A stretch of DNA of 11,948 nt from Bacteroidales bacterium UBA1757 (lineage in GTDB: Bacteria; Bacteroidota; Bacteroidia; Bacteroidales; UBA1402): assembly GCA_002315625.1 (NCBI GenBank), contig DCHH01000002.1:1-11948 (forward strand), in the 5' to 3' direction. The notes below the pieces were generated by a model. It did not search any database and was not told where the DNA came from. It saw nothing but the letters and a program-made list of their open reading frames with translations. A program made the position numbers and the translations under genes. Positions 1-5,184 of the stretch are shown piece by piece (position 1 is the stretch's first letter; the number at the start of each line of letters is the position of its first letter).

Positions 1-31
1 CGAAATTGTCCCTTGTACGCACCTTGTTCAT
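1..31 (-). CDS. Possible 5' end of a gene leaving the left edge
   Basis: An ATG reading leftward at position 31 stays open for the 10 codons to the window edge (MNKVRTRDNF). It lies about 17 nt downstream of the minus-strand TACTTTTG element at 48-55, so a divergent gene facing away from the MATE gene is plausible. No clear ribosome-binding site is visible, and ten codons are too few to identify a family. The true start could lie further left or there may be no gene. Confidence 0.2.
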   Translation of the reverse strand, partial: MNKVRTRDNF

Positions 32-44
32 ATATACAATTCCA

Positions 45-78
45 GTGCAAAAGTACCAAAAAAGAAGTACTTTTGCAC
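45..78. promoter_or_regulatory. Perfect 12-bp inverted repeat with divergent -7 elements
   Basis: GTGCAAAAGTAC (45-56) and GTACTTTTGCAC (67-78) are exact reverse complements around a 10-nt A-rich spacer. Each arm holds a Bacteroidetes -7 element (TAnnTTTG): TACTTTTG at 68-75 reading right towards the MATE gene, and the same at 48-55 reading left. The sequence one -33 spacing upstream of each element (about 45-48 and 75-78) is GTGC rather than TTTG, so the -33 match is weak on both sides. The two polymerase footprints would overlap. The dyad could also be a repressor operator. Confidence 0.55.
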
Positions 79-123
79 CCGTTTTGAATAAGCATTTTTT
101 GGTATTGGAAATATCCATGTGAT

Positions 124-1548
124 ATGGAACAGGCTATAGTTATTGACAACACAAAAGAGTTGGGGACCAGAGATATAAAACAACTTTTCTGGATTTACGC
201 CCTGCCGTCGGTGGTGAGTCAGGTCATCGCCTCGATATACAATCTTTGTGACCGCATATTCCTGGGGCAGACCGTCGGTGCCCTGGCTCTCGCAGGACTT
301 GCCATCACCCTTCCACTGATGAACATCATCCATGCCTTCGGCTCGCTTGTCGGCGCAGGTTCCGCCGCCCGCATGAGCATCGTGCTCGGACGCAAGGACG
401 AACGTTGGGCGGAGAAGATTCTGGGGAACAGTATGCTGCTCACTTTCCTCTTCGGCTTTCTGTTCGTAACGGCTGGATACCTGTTCCTTGACGACATCCT
501 GATACTTTTCGGTGCATCGGCCGACACGATTGCATACGCCCGTGAATATATGCTTATTGTCCTGCCCGGCATGTTCCTGACCACTCTCACATTCAACCTG
601 GCAGGTCTTATCCGCGCCACTGGCTACCCCAACAAGTCCATGTGGATTCTGGCCGGAGGCGCCATACTGAACATCGCCCTCGATGCCTTGTTCATTCTTG
701 TACTGGACTGGGGCATTAAAGGCGCAGCCTGGGCCACGACACTTTCCATGGCCTGTTCTGCCATTGTCGCGGTCTGGCATTTCTGCATGCCCAGGTCGTT
801 TATCCGATTCAAGCGCCACTGCTGGGAACCCAAGTTCTACATATTCCGCAATATCCTGCTCATAGGAATCAGTCCGTTCCTTATGAATATTGCTGCCTCA
901 GCCGTTGTCGCCCTTATGAACCATCAGCTCATCCGCTACGGAGGTGACTTGGCGGTAGGTGCCTACGGCGTGGCATTTTCCTTCGCCAGCATTGTCTTCC
1001 TTATGCTTCTGGGGCTGTGCACGGGTATGCAGCCGATAGCCGGCTACAACTATGGGGCCTGCAAAATCGACCGCCTGCGTAAAGTGTATTTGCTGAACAT
1101 GAAGACATGCTTTATCGTAGCCGTTGTCGGGGCCTTTATTTCCTGCGTATTTCCACGCACAATCAACCTGATGTTCACTTCCGACGAGGCTCTCATTGTC
1201 CTTGGCATCCCCACCCTGCGCTACATTTCCGTGATGCTGCCTTTTGTTGCCATCACCGTATGTAACTCGCAGTTCTTCCAGAGCATCGACAAACCCTGGA
1301 TCGCCATTGTCACCAGCCTCTCGCGTCAAGTGCTCTTCCTTATCCCGATGATGTACGTTGTCCCGCTGATATTCATCCGCTGCGGAGGTAAGGGACTGAC
1401 AGGTGTCTGGGCCTCATGCACCATCTGCGACTTTCTGGGCTGCGTTCTGGCAATGATTCTGCTCTACACCCAGCGCCGCATTTTCCGCGACGGCTACGTC
1501 CCCGAGTTCCGCACCCCCCGCAAAGAAATCCTCCGGCCTAATCGCTGA
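124..1548 (+). CDS. MATE family multidrug/cation efflux transporter
   Basis: A 474-aa inner-membrane exporter of the multidrug and toxic compound extrusion family, expected to use a Na+ or H+ gradient to expel organic cations or drugs. The chain has roughly 12 hydrophobic segments from residue 22 to 450. Family-type sequences include IYNLCDRIFLG (38-48) in the first helices, the glycine/alanine-rich ITLPLMN...FGSLVGAGSAARMS stretch (61-85), and GMQPIAGYNYGA (301-312), the hallmark at the start of the second half. Length is normal. It resembles the MepA-like branch common in Bacteroidales, but substrates cannot be read from sequence. An upstream ATG at 117 stops at once, so 124 is the likely start; no strong Shine-Dalgarno is present. 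The stop at 1546-1548 lies inside the convergent antitoxin gene, an 11-bp tail-to-tail overlap. Confidence 0.93.
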   Translation: MEQAIVIDNTKELGTRDIKQLFWIYALPSVVSQVIASIYNLCDRIFLGQTVGALALAGLAITLPLMNIIHAFGSLVGAGSAARMSIVLGRKDERWAEKILGNSMLLTFLFGFLFVTAGYLFLDDILILFGASADTIAYAREYMLIVLPGMFLTTLTFNLAGLIRATGYPNKSMWILAGGAILNIALDALFILVLDWGIKGAAWATTLSMACSAIVAVWHFCMPRSFIRFKRHCWEPKFYIFRNILLIGISPFLMNIAASAVVALMNHQLIRYGGDLAVGAYGVAFSFASIVFLMLLGLCTGMQPIAGYNYGACKIDRLRKVYLLNMKTCFIVAVVGAFISCVFPRTINLMFTSDEALIVLGIPTLRYISVMLPFVAITVCNSQFFQSIDKPWIAIVTSLSRQVLFLIPMMYVVPLIFIRCGGKGLTGVWASCTICDFLGCVLAMILLYTQRRIFRDGYVPEFRTPRKEILRPNR

Positions 1549-1843
1549 GCAGCTGTATCTGTAATGCATCTTCCAGCTTCGACAACGTTTCAAGCGACAT
1601 ATTTTCAGTACCCTTCAATATTTTTGAAACGTACTGCTGCGTGCAGTCCATGCGTTCAGCCAATGCGTTCTGAGTAAGACCAAGATGCTTCATTCGGAGT
1701 GCAACTTTGGCTGCAATTATCTGTGAATGACGTAGCCAAGACCAATTATTGCGTCTCCACTCCGCCTCCTGCCGCCAGGAAGACGGAGTTTCAGCCTGAT
1801 GATTCTCCAGAAATTCAAGTGTTTTCTGTTTCATGTTGAACAT
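1538..1843 (-). CDS. XRE-type helix-turn-helix antitoxin
   Basis: This 101-aa protein has an N-terminal charged, Trp-rich stretch (residues 1-40) and a C-terminal HTH_3/XRE DNA-binding domain (about 43-99). The helix-turn-helix core LTQNALAERMDCTQQYVSKI (56-75) has the usual Q-x3-A...V-x-K-I pattern. It starts 5 bp after the stop of the upstream 183-aa gene, so the two are one operon in the order toxin then antitoxin, as in HigBA-like systems. The antitoxin would neutralise the toxin and probably repress the shared promoter at 2405-2435. A second in-frame ATG (1832-1834) could be used instead. Its stop overlaps the MATE 3' end. The HTH is secure; the antitoxin role follows from gene order. 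Confidence 0.85.
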   Translation of the reverse strand: MFNMKQKTLEFLENHQAETPSSWRQEAEWRRNNWSWLRHSQIIAAKVALRMKHLGLTQNALAERMDCTQQYVSKILKGTENMSLETLSKLEDALQIQLLSD

Positions 1844-1848
1844 TTAAC

Positions 1849-2400
1849 CTAATGATTCTCATTGAATAATTCGGTGAAACCAACTGTATCAACGACTCCA
1901 TTTTCTATAAGAAAGTTCCTTACCATTTCCATTTTATGGAGTTCTATCAGAGTGTGTTCACGTTCTTGCATAGTTCGTGTCAATTTGATGGCACCACCTG
2001 TAATAATGTAACAGCCAGGTTCCAACTTGATAGCATATAGGCGAAGCCATGATGCATGCGGTGGGCGGTTTTGTATTCTGGCCTTTTCTTTGCCCAGCAG
2101 CATTTCTCCGGATCTGCCATTTTCAAGAGGACGAAAAATCGTATCAAGGTCAGTATCTGGAGAAATATCCAAAATCAGACACTGTATTCTTTGACTATCG
2201 TCTATGGTATCATACACTGCCTGGTTAATGTCCGTTATTCGAAAGAAACTTTTCAAATCAGAAATGTTTGAACTGAAAAAATCAACAAGCCATTCCGGGT
2301 CGTTCCATTGAGCGAATACCGCCTGAAGGACATTGTCTGTTTTGTCATCATAACGAACTGCCCAAAGTGTGTTGTTCTCAAGAATTTTGTCAAATTTCAT
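1849..2400 (-). CDS. Putative toxin of a toxin-first TA pair (divergent HigB/RelE-like)
   Basis: A 183-aa soluble protein with no signal peptide or membrane segment. I believe it belongs to a family often seen just upstream of XRE antitoxins in Bacteroides and Prevotella, but I cannot name a characterised member. The C-terminal half, residues about 105-175, has GKEKARIQNR, then SWLRLYAIKLEPGCYIITGG, then TMQEREHTLIELHKMEMVRNFL. This order of a basic helix, paired beta strands and a final helix is reminiscent of the HigB/RelE RNase fold. The acidic N-terminal 100 residues (DISPDTDLDTIF) have no function I recognise. At 183 aa it is well above the usual 90-120 aa for that fold. The gene is AT-rich compared with the MATE gene. 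The ATG at 2400 is the only plausible start, since the next Met is near residue 100. Confidence 0.65.
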   Translation of the reverse strand: MKFDKILENNTLWAVRYDDKTDNVLQAVFAQWNDPEWLVDFFSSNISDLKSFFRITDINQAVYDTIDDSQRIQCLILDISPDTDLDTIFRPLENGRSGEMLLGKEKARIQNRPPHASWLRLYAIKLEPGCYIITGGAIKLTRTMQEREHTLIELHKMEMVRNFLIENGVVDTVGFTELFNENH

Positions 2401-2404
2401 ACCG

Positions 2405-2435
2405 CAAAAATAATTGTTTGTATTAACATGTACAA
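2405..2435 (-). promoter_or_regulatory. Promoter of the 183-aa/XRE TA operon, ending next to the start codon
   Basis: On the minus strand a TATTTTTG (-7, plus coordinates 2405-2412) follows a TTG (-33, 2433-2435) with a 20-bp spacer, which fits the Bacteroidetes consensus. The -7 element ends only 4 nt before the ATG at 2400, so transcription would begin at or within a few bases of the start codon and leave little or no 5' leader. Confidence 0.55.
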
Positions 2436-2700
2436 CTGATGGTTGTAATTTCTACTGGCCAATCAACTGCAATGCGTACTTGATGCCGATATTGCCTTCC
2501 CACAAAGATAGAGCAGGCAGGAAACCTTTGTCAATATACCTGTGGTTTAATTCGTTATCTTCAGAATTAATATGTAAACTCCAGATATGGATTTACGGAA
2601 AGCACTCCAAAAGCCATTCTTTCAATACTTATAATTTGAGCAAACCACAAAAGAATCGCAGATGAAATTTCAGGCTCAAAATAAAAAATCACCTTAACCA
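2436..2700. other. AT-rich intergenic stretch without a recognisable gene
   Basis: This stretch separates the TA promoter from the SRP RNA promoter. An 83-codon open frame on the plus strand (2414-2665) has no recognisable motif, no promoter and a Cys/Trp/Asn-rich composition typical of chance translation. I see no repeat, hairpin with a T-run, or other feature in it. Confidence 0.4.
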
Positions 2701-2731
2701 TTTGCGGGATATAAAATTTTCAGTACTTTTG
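2701..2731 (+). promoter_or_regulatory. Promoter of the SRP RNA / tRNA-Thr transcript
   Basis: TTTG (2701-2704), a 19-bp spacer, and TACTTTTG (2724-2731) match the Bacteroidetes housekeeping consensus TTTG-N19-21-TAnnTTTG exactly. Transcription should begin about 5 nt downstream, near 2736, which is where the terminal helix of the SRP RNA starts. Confidence 0.85.
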
Positions 2732-2735
2732 CGGC

Positions 2736-2833
2736 GGGAAAGTCCTATACGGCCAGCTCCCTGCGAATCCCCCCAGGGCTTGACCGCAGCAAGGGTAGTT
2801 TGGTTGTAGCGGCGCGATATAGACCGCTTTCCC
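2736..2833 (+). ncRNA. ffs: Small (4.5S-type) signal recognition particle RNA
   Basis: This RNA binds Ffh and directs ribosomes making membrane or secreted proteins to FtsY. The ends pair as GGGAAAG (2736-2742) with CTTTCCC (2827-2833), followed inward by CTATA (2745-2749) with TATAG (2818-2822). The centre, CCCCCCAGGG...GCAGCAAGGGTAG (2769-2797), is the conserved domain IV symmetric/asymmetric loop region that contacts Ffh. The apical loop reads TTGACC (2780-2785) closed by G-C pairs, where the common bacterial form has a GGAA-type tetraloop. It is about 98 nt, normal for the small class without an Alu domain. The 3' end may extend to 2837, where RNase P would cut the tRNA. Confidence 0.9.
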
Positions 2834-2837
2834 TCTT

Positions 2838-2911
2838 GCCTCTTTAGCTCAGTTGGCCAGAGCACGTGATTTGTAATCTCGGGGTCGTTGGTTCGAATCC
2901 GACAAGAGGCT
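2838..2911 (+). tRNA. tRNA-Thr (anticodon UGU)
   Basis: A complete 74-nt cloverleaf: acceptor GCCTCTT/AAGAGGC, D stem GCTC/GAGC, anticodon stem 2865-2869 with 2877-2881, anticodon TGT at 2872-2874 (reads ACA), 5-nt variable loop, T stem GTTGG/CCGAC with loop TTCGAAT, discriminator T at 2911. No CCA directly follows, as is usual in Bacteroidales. The anticodon stem has one T-T mismatch (2867 with 2879). It starts 4 nt after the paired end of the SRP RNA with no promoter between, so it should be co-transcribed with it. Confidence 0.95.
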
Positions 2912-2923
2912 CACCAAACGCAA

Positions 2924-2962
2924 GAAACCGACTGGTAATATTCCGGTCGGTTTCGTGTTTTT
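2924..2962 (+). terminator. Intrinsic terminator after tRNA-Thr
   Basis: GAAACCGACTGG (2924-2935) pairs with CCGGTCGGTTTC (2943-2954) across a 7-nt loop, a 12-bp stem with a single G-T wobble. A T-run (TTTTT, 2958-2962) follows. It ends the SRP RNA/tRNA transcript. Confidence 0.9.
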
Positions 2963-3047
2963 ATGGACATCGCCTGTCCAATTGAATCATTTGCCACAGT
3001 GGGCATTACCACTACTTTCTCCAGTTCACCGCAAAACAATTGTCCGC

Positions 3048-3079
3048 GAAATGACCAAATCAGCCCGTCCGGTCATTTC
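3048..3079. repeat. 9-bp inverted repeat downstream of the fimbrillin gene
   Basis: GAAATGACC (3048-3056) and GGTCATTTC (3071-3079) are perfect complements around a 14-nt loop. The hairpin lies about 70 nt past the stop of the fimbrillin-like gene when read on its strand. No T-run follows, so it is a weak terminator candidate or an RNA 3'-end stabiliser. Confidence 0.45.
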
Positions 3080-3148
3080 ATGATTACCATTTATTCTGCC
3101 ACCCCGTCCACAGAACCGATGTCGAATAGGTAATGCAGCGTGTATGCG

Positions 3149-4057
3149 TTACATAAGGATGTGGCGACCGGTGGTTGCCCACAATGTCCCCGAGGTCAAT
3201 CCAAGGTCAACATATTCATGACCTGTTATCTCGAACAGCTTACCCGCAATAATGGTCTTTGATTCAATGGAGTAGGTATAGGTCGTGCTTTCGGCAGAAG
3301 TGAGGGTGACCATCAGAGTGGAGGAACTCAAATCGCAGAGAGGCAGCATCATATAGAAAACCGAGGTTTCGCCACTAGTTCCTGAAAAGCTCTTCAAGTC
3401 CATCGACAGTGAGGAAGCCTTCGCAGTGGAGACAAATGCCGGTTTGGCTGCGGTAAGGTCGTATATGCCTGACACGGGTATTTCATCTCCGTTCAAGGAT
3501 GTCAGCGTCAGCTTGGTGTAGGTCGTAGTTGCAGGAATCGGGAGACTCAGCACCAGAAATGCACCAATGTGATGAAAGTTGAAATTGATATTGCCGTCAG
3601 TGGCAGCTGTCCAATCGGAGTAAGTGTAGTCGTATGCGCCTGCATTGCACTGTGTCCCGGTCTGCGACTGGCCTGTATAGACAACGGGGATTGTGGTCTT
3701 TGACTGCGCAGACTTGAAATTCTCAACACTGAACGGATAGTAGGCATTGTATTTCAACCCGTTCTTCACGTCCCAATAGCCGCCGTCAAAAGATGCGGAC
3801 GATTTGCCCACCTGATTGGCGGGTATGGCAAACGGCTCCTGAAAGCCCTCAAGAGGAAAGATTCCGATGGTGTCACTGCCGGCCCATGTGATGGCATAGT
3901 TGTTGGCGGGGTCACAGTTGGTCTTGGTGCTCCCATCAACAACGAAATCATCCACACTGAAGAGTACCTGCCTGACATGCGATTCCTCCCTTTGTGCGCA
4001 GGACAAAAGGGTCATACACCCTACGATGCATGACAGAAGTGTCTTTGTGCATTTCAT
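3149..4057 (-). CDS. Fimbrillin-like (Mfa-like) lipoprotein with truncated C-terminal domain
   Basis: A 302-aa surface-type lipoprotein. The start at 4057 gives a proper lipoprotein signal peptide, MKCTKTLLSCIVGCMTLLSC, with lipobox LLSC and lipidated Cys20; the longer frame to 4111 would bury this signal. Residues about 30-275 match the Bacteroidales fimbrillin/Mfa_like_1 pattern: W-x-GSDTIGIFP (58-68), F-DGGYWD (90-96), YNAYYPFS (103-110) and NFNFHHIGAFLVLSLP (158-173). Such proteins form or tip surface fimbriae. At 279-295, GHEYVDLGLTSGTLWAT is the opening of the paralogous (FISUMP-type) domain often fused to Bacteroidales surface proteins, but the frame ends seven residues later, so about 150-200 expected residues are missing. 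It is probably a decayed or shortened gene whose fimbrillin part may still be exported. It follows a 43-aa peptide gene by 4 bp. Confidence 0.8.
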   Translation of the reverse strand: MKCTKTLLSCIVGCMTLLSCAQREESHVRQVLFSVDDFVVDGSTKTNCDPANNYAITWAGSDTIGIFPLEGFQEPFAIPANQVGKSSASFDGGYWDVKNGLKYNAYYPFSVENFKSAQSKTTIPVVYTGQSQTGTQCNAGAYDYTYSDWTAATDGNINFNFHHIGAFLVLSLPIPATTTYTKLTLTSLNGDEIPVSGIYDLTAAKPAFVSTAKASSLSMDLKSFSGTSGETSVFYMMLPLCDLSSSTLMVTLTSAESTTYTYSIESKTIIAGKLFEITGHEYVDLGLTSGTLWATTGRHILM

Positions 4058-4061
4058 AATG

Positions 4062-4193
4062 TCACCATGAGAAATCATTATTGATTGGTGCAGTGCTCCA
4101 TGGGTCAACACTTCCTCCAGTTCCCATTACAGAACTCATCAGTTTGATTTGATACGCCTTGACTTCAGGCTCAGTGTAGTTTTTCTTGTTCAT
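4062..4193 (-). CDS. 43-aa peptide encoded with the fimbrillin-like lipoprotein
   Basis: A short protein beginning MNKKNYTEPEVKAYQIKL and continuing with a Met/Ser/Gly-rich tail ending DFSW. Its basic N-terminus, the Y-x-x-PEVKAY core and the GTGGSVDPW-type tail resemble the small lysine-rich K-Y-x-x-P-E peptides frequently found beside surface lipoproteins in Bacteroidales; their function is unknown to me. It has no signal peptide. A purine-rich GGGGAAAAG lies 9 nt before the ATG at 4193 and supports this start, whereas the upstream extension of the frame to 4364 is low-complexity and lacks such a site. The stop is 4 bp from the lipoprotein start, implying translational coupling. Confidence 0.6.
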   Translation of the reverse strand: MNKKNYTEPEVKAYQIKLMSSVMGTGGSVDPWSTAPINNDFSW

Positions 4194-4533
4194 TTCAGCA
4201 TACTTTTCCCCTACCGTCCCCAAAGCAAGGAATAAACAAAAAAGCGTGGGAAAAACGTCTGCCACGGTTCTGAGGCTCTGGACTGCCCTATCATGTGTGA
4301 CAGACGATAGCCCACGCCCAATGATGTATGCCGAGCCCAAGATGTGGGCTAATACATATACCAATCAAGCGCGAGCGTCTCGCCCACTACCCCATGATAA
4401 AGGAATTGTCCATAAAGTTTCATGCATTACTGCTAATTTTTCCGATAACACTTCCGATTGACGAATCTGCATTGGTTGTAAAAGGGAAAAAGCCGAAATA
4501 AAAATCGAGAATGAAGAGATAAGGTATAATCCT
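4194..4533. other. Gene-poor leader/intergenic region with an 8-bp inverted repeat
   Basis: No convincing gene is seen between the 43-aa peptide gene and the RelE-like toxin gene. TAGCCCAC (4308-4315) and GTGGGCTA (4344-4351) are perfect complements 28 nt apart, about 115 nt upstream of the peptide start, and could fold in its leader. A tighter GCGAG-CGT-CTCGC hairpin lies near 4370-4385. I found no TAnnTTTG element on the minus strand here, so the promoter of the peptide/fimbrillin pair is unidentified. Confidence 0.4.
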
Positions 4534-4875
4534 CTATTCCACTGATGACTCTTTATCCGAAGGATTATAGTTCAGGAGACTGTGAATAGCATCATGAACA
4601 ATCAGAACCTTTTCACCATCTGGCAATTCATAGATTTTATAGGCAAAGTGAAAGTCCTCTGCTATAAATTCACAATAACCGGCCTTTTGCCAATCTGCAC
4701 GATACGGGGTATTATGAAAGCTTTCCGCATAGTCGGCAAAACGGAATACGGCTGCTTCCAATCTCGCTTGTTTAGCAAGACATGTTTCCAGCCCCAACGA
4801 AGGATGTATCGTCCGACTGATTCGATAAAAATCAGTGATCACATCAAACACTATTTGGTCAATGACGACCTTCAT
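4534..4875 (-). CDS. RelE/ParE-superfamily toxin
   Basis: A 113-aa protein (114 if the GTG one codon upstream at 4878 is used). The order of elements fits a RelE-type fold: an N-terminal strand (KVVIDQIVFDV), two helices (FYRISRTI, ARLEAAVFRFADYAESF), then beta strands RADWQKAGYCEFIAEDFHFAYKI and KVLIVHDAIHSLLNY. Toxins of this superfamily are usually ribosome-dependent mRNA endonucleases or gyrase inhibitors; which applies here cannot be told. The ATG at 4875 shares its A with the stop TGA of the upstream antitoxin (TGATG), the classic coupled arrangement, and I prefer it over GTG. The gene is AT-rich relative to its chromosomal neighbours. Confidence 0.7.
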   Translation of the reverse strand: MKVVIDQIVFDVITDFYRISRTIHPSLGLETCLAKQARLEAAVFRFADYAESFHNTPYRADWQKAGYCEFIAEDFHFAYKIYELPDGEKVLIVHDAIHSLLNYNPSDKESSVE

Positions 4876-5099
4876 CACTGATTCTGGTAAAGATTGACTA
4901 TTTCTTGACGAATCCTTTCGAAAGCTGTTTCGACAGGCAGATATTTAGACAACTCCTCAAATGTGATTGTTTCGTATTCCTCAGAATGACGCAAGGCCTG
5001 AATATAGCCTATGACCTCCTGCATTTTCTCTTCATTGGCAATCATCGGCCCCATGGCATCTAAAAACCTCTGCGAAGCCTGTAACTGGGCTGTACTCAT
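4875..5099 (-). CDS. Small antitoxin-like protein paired with the RelE-like toxin
   Basis: A 74-aa acidic, helical protein. It has a long amphipathic stretch (QRFLDAMGPMIANEEKMQEVIGYIQ from about residue 10), then a loop with TFEELSKYLPVETA and a C-terminal helix (FERIRQEIVNLYQNQ). It has no recognisable HTH or ribbon-helix-helix domain, so DNA binding is uncertain. The antitoxin role is inferred from position: it precedes, and overlaps by one base, a RelE-type toxin, and has its own promoter-like element at 5122-5129. AT-rich, like its partner. Confidence 0.65.
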   Translation of the reverse strand: MSTAQLQASQRFLDAMGPMIANEEKMQEVIGYIQALRHSEEYETITFEELSKYLPVETAFERIRQEIVNLYQNQ

Positions 5100-5121
5100 A
5101 GTGTTTTCTGTTTATTCAGCG

Positions 5122-5129
5122 CAAAAGTA
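5122..5129 (-). promoter_or_regulatory. -7 element of the second TA operon
   Basis: TACTTTTG on the minus strand matches TAnnTTTG and would start transcription about 18 nt before the antitoxin ATG. A TTTTTG (5146-5151) lies upstream but with a 16-bp spacer, shorter than usual, so the -33 partner is doubtful. Confidence 0.5.
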
Positions 5130-5184
5130 GGTATAAATTTGATAACAAAAACAAGCCTCACGATCCTTTCTTAGCGAACTTGAA

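Noticed and set aside
45..78. Phase-variable invertible promoter
   Set aside because: The spacer between the inverted arms is only 10 nt, too short for recombinase-driven inversion, and the promoter elements are in the arms rather than the spacer.
28..819. Long minus-strand open frame opposite the MATE gene
   Set aside because: It is the antisense frame of a well-supported transporter, with low-complexity charged and Gly/Gln-rich translation and no recognisable domain.
2414..2665. 83-codon plus-strand open frame between TA promoter and SRP RNA
   Set aside because: No recognisable motif, promoter or neighbour supports it, and its composition looks random.
2838..2911. Integrated element using the tRNA-Thr 3' end as attachment site
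   Set aside because: I saw no second copy of the tRNA 3' end and no integrase in the window.
3048..3079. Intrinsic terminator of the fimbrillin gene
   Set aside because: The stem is good but no T-run follows on the gene's strand, so I list it only as an inverted repeat.
4062..4364. 100-codon version of the small peptide gene starting at 4364
   Set aside because: The first 57 codons cross a hairpin region, have no ribosome site, and the GGGGAAAAG before the ATG at 4193 gives a better start.
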